From contig NZ_CP138335.1 of assembly GCF_040256745.1 (NCBI RefSeq), positions 620,001 through 684,000 of the forward strand: 64,000 nucleotides of DNA, read 5' to 3'. The stretch's first letter is position 1. Each line of letters begins with the position of its first letter. Source of the DNA: Scrofimicrobium sp. R131 (lineage in GTDB: Bacteria; Actinomycetota; Actinomycetes; Actinomycetales; Actinomycetaceae). Shown piece by piece: positions 7,874 through 16,916 of the stretch. A model generated the notes under the pieces. It was not told the origin of the DNA, did no database searches, and saw nothing but the letters and a program-made list of their open reading frames with translations. The position numbers were made by a program, and so were the translations under genes.

Positions 7874-8908
7874 TTATCGCATGTTGACAACCTGAGAGAG
7901 CCTTAGAGACAGGTCGTCCAGGTCCAGATCATTTGCCTCAACAACCTGGGCATATTTGTCTTTCGGAATCCCTCTGATACCTGCATATGCGCCGGCAATG
8001 GCCCCGGCCATGCACCCTACGGTGTCGGAGTCGCCGCCCGCGGACGCGCTCATTGACGCTGCAATCCACGGATCTCCGCCAGCGGCGACGAAGAACCCGA
8101 TAGCTGCCGGGACGGCCTCGGCTGCCGGGAGTCCAGTTCCAATCTGGGAGGCAATAGATTTGACCGCATCGTCGAAACTATTCGCACTGATGGCAACTCT
8201 GACCGCCATATCAATTCTCTGTTCAATGCCTGGAGCTGGGACAATTCGGCCCTGAGTGGATCCGAGTTCATCTCCGATGCGAGCTCCCAGTTTTGCAGCC
8301 TGGACAACATCGACAATGGTCGAACCGTCCACCATTGCCACCGCAATTGCGGCGGCAATCGCAGCCGCACCAGCTACGCCCGCATTTGTGTTGTGGCTGG
8401 GAACGCAGGTGAGGAAAGCTGCTTTCGCGGCCGCTTCCACGTTGCCCGGGTTGACCAGCCCCGCCGGAGCCACCCGCATGGCGCCACCGTTACTACTGCC
8501 TTCCGTCATGATCCGGCCAGCCTTGCCCACGGTCCAGGGATCCTCTCCCGCCTTGAGGCGGTCAATCGCGCGCCGGGTGGTGGGGCCGGCGAAGTGGGGA
8601 TAGTACTGAGGCTTCCCCGACCACTGAATGATCATTTCGGCGACAGCTTCCGGGCTGGCCTGACCGTTGCCGTCAATGAAGACTTCGGCCAGCATCAGCA
8701 TCTGGCTGGAGTCATCGGTGAACTGGGCGGCTTCGCGTCCCAGCGCATAGGGTGAATCGGCAGGTGGGGCATAGAACTGATCGATGCGCTTCGACCACAG
8801 TTGCTCGATTTCTGGGATTGAGCGTTCCTCGGTGGGCGCGCCCAGCGCATCCGCGATGCACGCAGCCGCCAAGGAGCCGTGAATCTTTTCTTGGAGGTTT
8901 TTAGTCAT
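7874..8908 (-). CDS. ADP-ribosylglycohydrolase-family hydrolase (DraG/ARH fold)
   Basis: The 344-aa protein has the two metal-binding signatures of the family: FTDDSSQM (TDDS at residues 64-67) and SAGGDSDTVG (GGDSDT at 291-296), plus the opening GSLAAACIADALGAPTEE. Family members hydrolyse N- or O-glycosidic bonds to ribose with two Mg2+ ions. Here it sits between a PfkB sugar kinase (16 bases upstream) and a GntR regulator in a sugar ABC operon, so the substrate is more likely an imported small riboside or ribose conjugate than an ADP-ribosylated protein (inference). No signal peptide: cytoplasmic. Confidence 0.9.
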   Translation of the reverse strand: MTKNLQEKIHGSLAAACIADALGAPTEERSIPEIEQLWSKRIDQFYAPPADSPYALGREAAQFTDDSSQMLMLAEVFIDGNGQASPEAVAEMIIQWSGKPQYYPHFAGPTTRRAIDRLKAGEDPWTVGKAGRIMTEGSSNGGAMRVAPAGLVNPGNVEAAAKAAFLTCVPSHNTNAGVAGAAAIAAAIAVAMVDGSTIVDVVQAAKLGARIGDELGSTQGRIVPAPGIEQRIDMAVRVAISANSFDDAVKSIASQIGTGLPAAEAVPAAIGFFVAAGGDPWIAASMSASAGGDSDTVGCMAGAIAGAYAGIRGIPKDKYAQVVEANDLDLDDLSLRLSQVVNMR

Positions 8909-8924
8909 TTGGTCTCTACCTTCT

Positions 8925-9890
8925 CTACTCGTCGTCTTGAAGACGGCTGTTCATGTCTTCGTGGTGGATCTCCACCTGATTGATCAGGGTGGGAAGATCT
9001 GTGCGCAACTGCCCCAGGTATCCTCTTGGGCCCAGGTTCATGGCGCAGAGTGCACCCATTCCCGTGGCCCAGCGGAGTGCAGTTTCAATGTCGTCTCCCT
9101 GAAGGAGGCGACCGGCAAAAGCGCCGTTGTGGGCGTCGCCGGCACCCGTGGTGTCAAGGACTGGTACCTGCAGTCCGGTGGCAGTTACCGTCCGCCCCTG
9201 GAAATGGACGCTACTTCCGTGGCGCCCGTTGGTGATCACCAGCAGTTCGCACGCACAGTCGGTGAACTGCTGAGCGATCTGTTCAGTGTTGGTCAGGCCC
9301 AACTCGGCAAACGCCCCCACATTCGTGAAGACGATGGTGCTGAGACTGGCCAAGTTCAAGGCCACCTCGAGATTGGCGCCGATAGCGGTCCGCTCCAGGT
9401 CGACAATCACCTTTGCCCCTTGGGTGCGGGCCAGCTCAGCCACTTCGAGGGCCCAGTCGATGTCGTCAGCCAGGACATACACGTAGGTCCCACGCTGAAA
9501 CAGGGCCGGATCCAGGTCGCTGAGGTCGGGCACCTTTTTTCCAGGAGCTGCCCCAAACAGGGCCTTCTCGCCGGAGGGGTCAAGTTGGACAAAACACTGA
9601 AAGGTAATGCTGCCCTCAACCGTGACAACCCCGGACGTGTCTACTCCGTGGGCTGACAGTTCTTTCACCAGAGTCTGCCCGGCAGGATCGCTGCCGCAGA
9701 CAGTTAGGCATGAGGTTCTGGCCCCAGCATTGGCAGCGGCGGCGGCAAAGTTCGCCGCCATCCCGCCGCCAAACACACCCAGCCAGGACCCAATTGCCTT
9801 CTGGTCCGGACCTGCGATGAAAGGCACGGCCACGTAGGTGTCGACGCTAGCGTCACCCACAGTTATGAGGTCGAACTTTTCCCCAGTCAC
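8925..9890 (-). CDS. PfkB-family (ribokinase-like) carbohydrate kinase
   Basis: The 321-aa kinase has both PfkB signatures: GGGMAANFAAAAANAGA near residues 41-57 and DTTGAGDAHNG at 246-256, with the Asp of GAGD as expected catalytic base. It should phosphorylate a sugar or nucleoside brought in by the adjacent ABC transporter. The start is the GTG at 9890, which has AAAGGG seven bases upstream and overlaps the permease stop as GTGA; the longer open frame upstream overlaps the permease gene. Substrate not determinable; ribokinase, nucleoside kinase or another furanose kinase are possible. Confidence 0.88.
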   Translation of the reverse strand: MTGEKFDLITVGDASVDTYVAVPFIAGPDQKAIGSWLGVFGGGMAANFAAAAANAGARTSCLTVCGSDPAGQTLVKELSAHGVDTSGVVTVEGSITFQCFVQLDPSGEKALFGAAPGKKVPDLSDLDPALFQRGTYVYVLADDIDWALEVAELARTQGAKVIVDLERTAIGANLEVALNLASLSTIVFTNVGAFAELGLTNTEQIAQQFTDCACELLVITNGRHGSSVHFQGRTVTATGLQVPVLDTTGAGDAHNGAFAGRLLQGDDIETALRWATGMGALCAMNLGPRGYLGQLRTDLPTLINQVEIHHEDMNSRLQDDE

Positions 9891-10849
9891 ACCGACGCCC
9901 TTTGTCGAGTCACCAGGTTGTTGAGGAGCACGCTCAGGATCAAGATGGCACCCAGGATGCCAACTTGGATCGAGTTTCCGACCCCGGCCAACTGGAGCCC
10001 GTTGTTCACCACAATCACCAGCAGCAGGCCCAGAAGCACCCCGGAAAGGTGTCCCCGGCCGCCGAAAATATCTAGGCCACCCAGGACGGCAATCGTAATT
10101 GCTTGCAGTTCCAGGCCGGTGCCTGCGGAGGGCCGGGCCGTGAGGAGCCAAGAGTTGGTGATGATGGCTCCGAGAGCGGCCAACATGCCCGAGATCACGT
10201 ACAGGCGGACCCGCTGGCGGGCCAGCGAAACGCCAACCAGTGATGCTGCGCGGTCAGAGGAACCAATCTCGTAGAGCCGCTGACCAAACCTGGTCCGAGG
10301 CATGGCCCAGATTGCGATTAGGAATGCGGGAAGCGTGACGAACAGGACCTGGACCGGGATCCCCAGGACAGCTGACTGCCCCAAAGAGCTGAACCCGGCC
10401 ACGTCAAACCCGCCGAACTGCTTTCCGCCGGTAACCACGTTGGCCAATGAGCCGTAGAGGAACATGGTGGCCAGAGTGGCGATGAGGGGGAGCAACCCCA
10501 CCTTCGCAATCAAGAGGCCGTTGACCAAACCGAGTAGGGCACCAAATGCGAGCGTCACTATTCCGGCGATCCACGGGTTCAGGCCAGTTCCCTCGACCAG
10601 CAGTCCCATGAACACTCCGGAGAATGACAACATGGCACCGACTGAAAGGTCGATTCCGCCCCCACCTCCGAGGATGACAAACGCCTGGCCCAGGGCCAAG
10701 AGGCCGATGACTGCACCGTATTGAGTCATCGAAAGCAGATTGTCCACGTGGAGAAAATAGGGGGAAAGGAAACTCATTACCGCTGCTGTTACCAGGACCA
10801 AGACTGCTAGCAGGATCCTTCGGTCCCCGAGCAACTGAAGCTGTTTCAT
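9887..10849 (-). CDS. Sugar ABC transporter permease (RbsC/LsrD type)
   Basis: A 320-aa membrane protein of the branched-chain/ribose permease family with 8-10 hydrophobic segments. Blocks typical of RbsC-like proteins: ALGQAFVILGGGGGIDLSVG, WIAGIVTLAFGALLGLVNGL, FGQRLYEIGSSDRAASLVGV and VLGGLDIFGGRGHLSGVLLG. AGGAG precedes the ATG, which overlaps the upstream permease stop (ATGA). Two different permeases in one operon is usual for LsrC/LsrD- and RhaP/RhaQ-type systems. Confidence 0.92.
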   Translation of the reverse strand: MKQLQLLGDRRILLAVLVLVTAAVMSFLSPYFLHVDNLLSMTQYGAVIGLLALGQAFVILGGGGGIDLSVGAMLSFSGVFMGLLVEGTGLNPWIAGIVTLAFGALLGLVNGLLIAKVGLLPLIATLATMFLYGSLANVVTGGKQFGGFDVAGFSSLGQSAVLGIPVQVLFVTLPAFLIAIWAMPRTRFGQRLYEIGSSDRAASLVGVSLARQRVRLYVISGMLAALGAIITNSWLLTARPSAGTGLELQAITIAVLGGLDIFGGRGHLSGVLLGLLLVIVVNNGLQLAGVGNSIQVGILGAILILSVLLNNLVTRQRASV

Positions 10850-11841
10850 TTGGCCACTCCTGTCCGTTTGTCGATGATTCTTCCGGTCACGACGTCCACC
10901 GAAACGGCGAGCGCGACCGCAATTCCGACGATTGCGCCGGTCCAGAGGGATGGGACCCCGGCCAACACGACACCGTTTTGCAAAACTGCGATGAAGAGGA
11001 GGCCTCCGAGAGTCCGGATGATCCCGCCCTGCCCGCCGAGAATTGAGGTCCCCCCGACCACCACCGCTGCAATCGCGGCGATGGACATGTCGGCACCGCT
11101 AGCGGCCTGAACTACGCCCACGCGGCCGATATAGAACAAAGACCCGAGGCCGGTGAGGGCGCCCATCAGCGCGTAGGCCATCATGGTGACCTTGTTGGCA
11201 GAGACTCCAAGGAGTCGCGCCCCTTCGGGATCATTCCCGACCGCGTAGATGTGCAGGCCAAACCGGCGACGCTTCAACACGTAGGCCAGTGCGATGAAGA
11301 CCAGCAGAATTGGGATGATCAGGATGGGGAACCCTCCCAGTGTCTGCCCCGAGAAAATGGGCAGTACGGGACTGGAGAACCGATCCTTTTTGGCCCAAAG
11401 AACGAACAGGACACTTTGAAAGATGGCTGAAGTACCCAGAGTTGCGATGATTGGAGCCACCCGGCCAAATACCACGATGGACCCGTTCAGCAAGCCGAGG
11501 GTTACTCCGGCGATCAGGGCTGATGCCACCACCAGCAGGGGAGAGGTTCCCGCTGCCATCATGGTGGCGATCACCCAGGCTATTACCCCCAGCATGGGTC
11601 CGGCCGAAATGTCGATGCCGCCGAGCAAAATGACAATGGTCATCCCCGCGGCGAGCATCGCCAGATCACCGCTATTGACAATAATGTCTTTGAGATTGCT
11701 TGGGTTCAGAAACTGAGAGCTGAGCAGGCTGAACACCACCAGTGCCGCAATCAGCAGCACGGGCATGAGTCCGGCTCGGATCAGCCTGATAGTCCTCAGA
11801 GATGAATCCTGTTGAGGCGCAATGGCAGTTGCAGTGCTCAT
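10846..11841 (-). CDS. Sugar ABC transporter permease (RbsC/LsrC type)
   Basis: A 331-aa membrane permease, paralogous to the 9887-10849 product. Seen: AAGMTIVILLGGIDISAGPM, FGRVAPIIATLGTSAIFQ, FGLHIYAVGNDPEGARLLGV and VVGGTSILGGQGGIIRT. The N-terminal ~20 residues are polar and the first helix follows. GGAGG stands at good spacing before the ATG, which overlaps the ATPase stop (ATGA). It should pair with the second permease in a heterodimeric channel. Confidence 0.92.
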   Translation of the reverse strand: MSTATAIAPQQDSSLRTIRLIRAGLMPVLLIAALVVFSLLSSQFLNPSNLKDIIVNSGDLAMLAAGMTIVILLGGIDISAGPMLGVIAWVIATMMAAGTSPLLVVASALIAGVTLGLLNGSIVVFGRVAPIIATLGTSAIFQSVLFVLWAKKDRFSSPVLPIFSGQTLGGFPILIIPILLVFIALAYVLKRRRFGLHIYAVGNDPEGARLLGVSANKVTMMAYALMGALTGLGSLFYIGRVGVVQAASGADMSIAAIAAVVVGGTSILGGQGGIIRTLGGLLFIAVLQNGVVLAGVPSLWTGAIVGIAVALAVSVDVVTGRIIDKRTGVAK

Positions 11842-13367
11842 CTCACTCCTCCCATTTCATCGATTCCCAGCGTTGCTCGCAGCACCGCATCTTCGGTGAT
11901 TGCTTCACCCTCCAGTGAGGCGGCAATCTTTCCCTCACGAAGGATCACGACCCGGTCGGCTACTGCGAAGAGCTCGGGAAGCTCACTCGAGATGATCACG
12001 ACGCCAATTCCCTGATCGGCCAGCCTCAAGATCTCCGAGTGAATCTCAGCCTTGGTGCCGACATCGATTCCCCGGGTCGGCTCGTCAAGCAGCAGGAGCT
12101 GGGGGTCTGTCGCTAGCCACCGCGCCAGCAGTGCTTTCTGTTGATGGCCACCCGATAGGCCCGTGACCGGGAATTTCAGATTTGGGGCTTTGATCCGCAG
12201 CCGGTCCAACCAGTCCTGGCCCAGTTTCTTCAGGCCGGACAAGTTGAGTTTGCCGAACACGTTGCTGAAACTGTCCAGCGAAGCACTCTCGATGTTCTGG
12301 CCGGTACTCATGTACCGGAAGTTGCCCTGGGTTTTCCGGTCTTCCGGAAGGTAAGCCACACCCTTAGACATGGCTTGGCGGGGTGACTTGGGCCGGTAGG
12401 TTTCGTTCCTCAGGAGCATCTCTCCAGACTCGGGCTGAGTGTCGCCGAAGATGCAAAGTGCCAACTCGGTCCGCCCGGCGCCCACCAGTCCGTAGAGCCC
12501 CAGGATCTCTCCCGCCTCCAGCTCAAGGTCGATGGACTCGAACTCTCCTTTCCGTGAGAGTCCTTTGATCTGCAGGAGCGTCTCCCGCTCCACCCGGCTC
12601 TGCCTGCGTGTGACGTTTTGAACCGTCCGACCCGACATCATCTTGACGATGGTGTCGTGCGTTGCCTCGCCGGCGGGAATATCGCCGGCTAGGACTCCAT
12701 CGCGCAACACCACGACTCGATCGGCCACTCGCGGGATCTCGTCAAACCTGTGTGTGATGTACAGGATTGAGACTCCTCGCGTAGCCAGACGATCAATGGT
12801 GGCGAAAAGCCGGTCCACCTCGCTGGCGGTCAGAATCGAAGTCGGCTCGTCCAGGATCAGCACTTCACATTTGACGTCTACTGCACGGGCAATCAGGACC
12901 ATTTGCTGCTCGGCCAGACTGAGGGTTCCCATCGTTCTCGAAAGGAGCCGCGGGTCCAGGTCCAGGTCAACCAGGGCCTCGGCCGCATGCTTGCGCATGG
13001 CCTCCCAGGTCAGGTTCCCCAACTTGTCCGTGTTCTCCCGGCCCACGTAGAAGTTCTCCAGCACGGTGAGGTGGGGGAAAAATGACGGTTCCTGATAGAC
13101 GATGCTCACACCCGCTGCCATGGAAGCAGCGGGAGAAGCCGGGGAGTAGGGCGTGCCTTCCAGCTCGATTTTGCCTTCATCCGGGCTGTAAGCACCCACC
13201 AGGATCTTCATCAAGGTGGATTTCCCAGCTCCGTTCTCGCCGAGTACTGCCAGGCGTTGACCTGGCAGCACGTCGAACGAGACGTCATTCAGGGCAACCG
13301 TGGCGCCAAATCGCTTCGTTATTCCACGAAGTGACAATCGCGGGGTTGACTCAGTAGTTGTACTCAT
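11838..13367 (-). CDS. Sugar ABC transporter ATP-binding protein with two ATPase domains (RbsA/LsrA type)
   Basis: The 509-aa protein has two fused nucleotide-binding domains. The first has Walker A GENGAGKST (residues 43-51), signature LSLAEQQMVLIARA and Walker B VLILDEPTS; the second has a degenerate P-loop (GLVGAGRTEL), as usual in this family, but an intact LSGGHQQKALLARWL signature and LLLLDEPTRGID. I chose the ATG at 13367, which lies inside the last codons of the binding-protein gene (17-base overlap) and has AAGGA upstream. It energises sugar import with the two permeases. Confidence 0.92.
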   Translation of the reverse strand: MSTTTESTPRLSLRGITKRFGATVALNDVSFDVLPGQRLAVLGENGAGKSTLMKILVGAYSPDEGKIELEGTPYSPASPAASMAAGVSIVYQEPSFFPHLTVLENFYVGRENTDKLGNLTWEAMRKHAAEALVDLDLDPRLLSRTMGTLSLAEQQMVLIARAVDVKCEVLILDEPTSILTASEVDRLFATIDRLATRGVSILYITHRFDEIPRVADRVVVLRDGVLAGDIPAGEATHDTIVKMMSGRTVQNVTRRQSRVERETLLQIKGLSRKGEFESIDLELEAGEILGLYGLVGAGRTELALCIFGDTQPESGEMLLRNETYRPKSPRQAMSKGVAYLPEDRKTQGNFRYMSTGQNIESASLDSFSNVFGKLNLSGLKKLGQDWLDRLRIKAPNLKFPVTGLSGGHQQKALLARWLATDPQLLLLDEPTRGIDVGTKAEIHSEILRLADQGIGVVIISSELPELFAVADRVVILREGKIAASLEGEAITEDAVLRATLGIDEMGGVR

Positions 13368-14382
13368 CGACGTTTTCCTTGGTGAAGACCATCGGGTCGC
13401 CAAGCAGCAAAGTCGCAGTCTCTTTATCGAAGATAATGGGCTGGTCGAAACCTTCTACGGTGTTGCTTTCCTGGATTTCCCGGCCGTTGGCCAGCTCGTT
13501 CATCGCCCACACGGTCAGCGCACCCAACTTGGGAACGTCCCAAAGAACCGTCGAAGTCATCGTTCCGTCCTTCAGGAAAGGAGCCGCTGTCTGGGGCGAA
13601 CCGAAGCCGGTGAACGCGATCTCCCCGGACTTACCTGCATTCCGGATGGCCTGGCCAACCCCGGGAATTGCGGTGGACGGAATGGCAATCACCCCGGCCA
13701 GCTCTGGGTTCGCGGTCATCAGGTTCTGGGTTTCCTCCAGAGCCTGCTCGGTGGTGGTGGTATACCTGATTCCACCGACGAGCTCCATGTCCGGGTACTT
13801 CTCTTCCTGCTGTGCTTGAATTGCCTCAATCCAGCGGGTGAAGGTGTCGGTATCCGGAGCGCCGGAGACAATCGCGTATTGGCCCTTGCCGCCGGTGGCG
13901 TTGGCGATCTCGTCCATGGCGGTGGAGCCCAGTCCTTCATCGGTAGCCTGCTGGACAAACAGTTGCCGCTCACTGTCCGGTGCGTCTGCGTCCGAGGTGA
14001 TGACCGAAATCCCCTTCTGGCGGGCAGATGCGATGGCGGAGTTCATGGATTGGGGATCAAGCGGAGAGATCGCGATGGCATTGAATCCCTGCTGAACCAG
14101 GCTGTCAACAATTCGAAGCTGCTCGGCAGCGTCGGCAGTGGCGGGCCCGGCCTGTTCGTACTTGATCCCAAGTTTCTCTGCCTGCTGGGAGGCCCCATCG
14201 TCAAAGCCTGAGAAGTAGGGAATTCCTTCAACCTGTGAAACGAATGCGACCTTGATATCACCGCTGGAAGATTGCTGGGAGCCAGGGTCTGCCGAGCCTC
14301 CCGCGTTGCCACCGCCAACGGTACTGCACCCGCCGAGGAGCAGGCCTGCTGCGGCCAGCCCGATCATAGCTTTGTTTCTCAT
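13351..14382 (-). CDS. Sugar ABC transporter substrate-binding lipoprotein (LsrB/RhaS-like)
   Basis: The 343-aa lipoprotein has signal peptide and lipobox LLGGC (Cys19), a Gly/Ser linker, and a class I periplasmic-binding fold. The stretches SLVQQGFNAIAISPLDPQS, GISVITSDADAP, and especially LWDVPKLGALTVWAMNEL resemble LsrB (AI-2) and RhaS (rhamnose) binding proteins more than RbsB. The start is the ATG at 14382 with GGAGGT eight bases upstream. It is the first gene of a seven-gene operon ending with the GntR regulator at 7145. Ligand inferred only as a pentose-like sugar or riboside. Confidence 0.9.
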   Translation of the reverse strand: MRNKAMIGLAAAGLLLGGCSTVGGGNAGGSADPGSQQSSSGDIKVAFVSQVEGIPYFSGFDDGASQQAEKLGIKYEQAGPATADAAEQLRIVDSLVQQGFNAIAISPLDPQSMNSAIASARQKGISVITSDADAPDSERQLFVQQATDEGLGSTAMDEIANATGGKGQYAIVSGAPDTDTFTRWIEAIQAQQEEKYPDMELVGGIRYTTTTEQALEETQNLMTANPELAGVIAIPSTAIPGVGQAIRNAGKSGEIAFTGFGSPQTAAPFLKDGTMTSTVLWDVPKLGALTVWAMNELANGREIQESNTVEGFDQPIIFDKETATLLLGDPMVFTKENVDEYNY

Positions 14383-15008
14383 TGGAAGACACCTCCATGT
14401 GTCAGTCACTGTGTGTGGGCTCGTGCCCAAACACATAGAATCACTTATACCTACAACTATCCATACCTATAGGTACAAGTTTCTATCGTGTCGACTGGCT
14501 CACATTTGTGACCGAGGGGAGTTTCCCGAATCTTGGCCGATCGCGGCCGGTGGGATCCGGATAGGTTCCTGCCGGGGCATACCAACTTGTTCCATGCGCC
14601 CACCTGAGGGAATAGGGCCAACTTGCGCTCAAGTGTGAGCGTGGCGCCCGGCGGGCACGCTGACAACTACCAGGTCAGGAGCCCGTTCAGTTCCCCGGCA
14701 TAGGAGCAAGATCGGTCCGCCGGCTCGGTCCGGCCGCCTGGTGGCGGGGCAGTCTTCGAGACGAGAGTGGCGATAACGCAGCCTGCGCCCGTTGGGCGAG
14801 GCACAAAACCAGCCGTCCCGCCAAGATCGTCCTTCCTATTATCAGGACCTATGCCCCACCGGGTGAGGCATAGTGCGCTTTCCGTCGGCAGGATAGCTTC
14901 CCCACAAAGGCGCCCACCAGGGCGTTTGCTGGCCTGTGCAGCGGGGATGTAACCGGTCTTGCACTATTCGTCTGGCAGCGAAGGGGCCTATCTCGCTACT
15001 CTTGAACA
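14383..15008. other. 626-base intergenic region between divergent sugar operon and argS
   Basis: No convincing gene is seen; the short open frames lack ribosome sites and family features, and I found no tRNA. The left part (to ~14500) is A+T-rich and holds the candidate operator. The right part holds several hairpins: 14781-14802 (GCCTGCGCCC/GGGCGAGGC, 3-nt loop), a 25-base near-palindrome at 14849-14873 with one mismatch, and CGCCC/GGGCG near 14910. The argS promoter must lie here, but no clear -35/-10 pair stands out. Confidence 0.6.
14447..14475. promoter_or_regulatory. Candidate GntR operator upstream of the sugar ABC operon
   Basis: TACCTATAGGTA (14464-14475) is a perfect 12-bp palindrome in an A+T-rich patch 82 bases upstream of the binding-protein start. 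Its left half ATACCTAT is repeated as ATACCTAC at 14447-14454, one and a half helical turns away. This is the arrangement expected for a UTRA-type GntR regulator, which the operon encodes. No binding evidence; the palindrome itself is seen. Confidence 0.45.
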
Positions 15009-16688
15009 GTGACTCCAGAAGAACTCTCAGACATTATCGCCACCGTGATCGCCACTGCTGCGCAGGAGGGGACCCTGCGCATCCCGGTGGAAGATCTTCC
15101 CACCACGGTGAAGGTGGAACGCCCGCGCAGCCGCGAACACGGCGACTGGGCCACAAACGTGGCGATGCAACTGGCGAAGAAGGCGGGGCTGGCACCCCGA
15201 CAACTGGCGGAAATCCTGGCGGATGAGCTGGCAGAGCAGCCAGCCATTGACCAGGTTGAGGTGGCCGGACCGGGATTCATCAACTTGCGACTGTCGGCCG
15301 GGTCGGCCGGTGAGCTGGCGCGGGCCATTGTCACCGCCGGTGAAGAATACGGTACCAACCAGGCCGAGGCTGGCAAGACCATCAACCTGGAATATGTTTC
15401 CGCCAACCCGACCGGTCCGATCCACCTGGGTGGGGCGCGTTGGGCGGCAGTGGGGGACTCGCTGGCTCGGCTCCTGCGTGCCTCCGGTGCCTCGGTGGTT
15501 CGGGAGTACTACTTCAACGATCATGGTTCCCAGATTGACCGCTTCTCCAAGTCTCTGCTCGCGCGGGCTCGCGGGCAGGAGGCGCCGGAGGACGGCTACG
15601 GCGGGCAGTACATTGCCGACATTGCGGCCCGGGTGCAGGCGGAGGCACTGGCGGCCGGCGAGCCGGATCCGGCTACGCTCCCTGATGACCAGGCCCTGGA
15701 GGCGTTCCGCTCCCGCGGCGTTGACCTGATGTTCTCGGAGATCAAGCGGGAACTGCACGAGTTCCGGTCAGACTTCGACGTCTATTTCCATGAGGATTCC
15801 CTGCACGAGTCGGGGGCGGTCGAGGCCGCTATCGCTCGGCTCCGGGAACGTGGAGTCATTTTCGAGGCGGAGGGCGCCACCTGGCTTCGCAGCACCGACT
15901 TTGGGGACGATAAGGATCGGGTGCTGATCAAGTCCAATGGTGAGGCCGCCTATTTCTCCGGGGATGTGGCCTACTACCTCGACAAGCGCTCTCGCGGGGC
16001 CGACGTGTCCGTCCTGCTGCTGGGTGCCGACCACCACGGCTACATTGGCCGGATGATGGCCATGTGCGCCGCCTACGGTGACGTTCCGGGTGAGAACCTG
16101 CAAATTCTGATTGGCCAAATGGTGAACCTGGTCAAGGACGGCGAGCCGGTCCGGATGTCGAAGCGTGCCGGCACGGTGGTGACCCTGACCGACCTGGTTG
16201 AGGCGGTTGGGGTGGATGCGGCGCGCTACTCGCTGGTCCGGGCGTCGATGGATTCCAACCTGGACATCGATCTGGACCTGCTGACCAAGCGGTCCAACGA
16301 CAATCCGGTTTACTACGTTCAGTACGCCTACGCGCGGACCCGCTCCGTGGTGCGCAATGCCGACGAACACGGCGTGCGTGACCAGCTGGACTACGATGCT
16401 TCGGCGCTGGATCATCCGGCCGACAAGGAACTGCTCGGGGTGCTGGCGCAGTTCCCGACGGTGGTCGGGATGGCTGCGGCCGAGCGTGAACCGCACCGGG
16501 TCGCCCGCTACCTGGAGAACCTGGCCTCCACCTACCACGCTTGGTACGGGCAGTGCCGGGTCACCCCCCGCGCCGGCGAAGAGGTGGATGCCGGACACGT
16601 GGCACGCCGCCAGTTGAACGAGGCGGTCTCGGTGGTCCTGCGCAACGGGCTGGGTCTCCTGGGGGTGGCCGCGCCCGAGCGGATGTAG
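15009..16688 (+). CDS. argS: Arginyl-tRNA synthetase
   Basis: The 559-aa class I synthetase charges tRNA-Arg in the cytoplasm. Seen: N-terminal Arg-tRNA synthetase additional domain (~1-100, with [20 protein letters not shown]), the HIGH-type motif in [14 protein letters not shown] (about residue 137), the KMSKS-type motif RMSKRAG (about 380) and the C-terminal DALR anticodon-binding domain ending with the family-typical LGVAAPERM. Length is normal for bacterial ArgRS. The GTG start has no clear ribosome site, so translation could start on a very short leader. A strong terminator follows 15 bases after the stop, so it is monocistronic. Confidence 0.97.
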   Translation: MTPEELSDIIATVIATAAQEGTLRIPVEDLPTTVKVERPRSREHGDWATNVAMQLAKKAGLAPRQLAEILADELAEQPAIDQVEVAGPGFINLRLSAGSAGELARAIVTAGEEYGTNQAEAGKTINLEYVSANPTGPIHLGGARWAAVGDSLARLLRASGASVVREYYFNDHGSQIDRFSKSLLARARGQEAPEDGYGGQYIADIAARVQAEALAAGEPDPATLPDDQALEAFRSRGVDLMFSEIKRELHEFRSDFDVYFHEDSLHESGAVEAAIARLRERGVIFEAEGATWLRSTDFGDDKDRVLIKSNGEAAYFSGDVAYYLDKRSRGADVSVLLLGADHHGYIGRMMAMCAAYGDVPGENLQILIGQMVNLVKDGEPVRMSKRAGTVVTLTDLVEAVGVDAARYSLVRASMDSNLDIDLDLLTKRSNDNPVYYVQYAYARTRSVVRNADEHGVRDQLDYDASALDHPADKELLGVLAQFPTVVGMAAAEREPHRVARYLENLASTYHAWYGQCRVTPRAGEEVDAGHVARRQLNEAVSVVLRNGLGLLGVAAPERM

Positions 16689-16703
16689 ATTGACACCTAA
16701 TTG

Positions 16704-16739
16704 AGTGGCTGGGACTTGGAGTTTTTGGTCCCAGCCACT
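16704..16739 (+). terminator. Rho-independent terminator after argS
   Basis: AGTGGCTGGGAC (16704-16715) pairs perfectly with 16728-16739 around a 12-nt loop and is followed by TAATTTT. Good intrinsic terminator. Confidence 0.85.
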
Positions 16740-16916
16740 TAATTTTGCCCTGGAGGTCAGAGCAGCCGGCGGCACTGGCTAGCATTGGGCCGGGCCCGTG
16801 ATCCGGGCCGCCCCGGGCTAGCTCGGCTGGCCCGGCTCAACTCAGCCTGCAACCCCCTCAATGGCCCGGCCTGAACCTGGACCCGAAGGCCCTTAGGGGA
16901 GAACCGAGACACGACC

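Noticed and set aside
13300-14211. 303-codon plus-strand open frame opposite the sugar-binding protein gene
   Set aside because: It mirrors a clear gene on the minus strand, has no ribosome site or recognizable domain and is a typical shadow frame in G+C-rich DNA.
14640-15008. tRNA gene near argS
   Set aside because: I looked for a tRNA T-arm and cloverleaf in this stretch; none was found.
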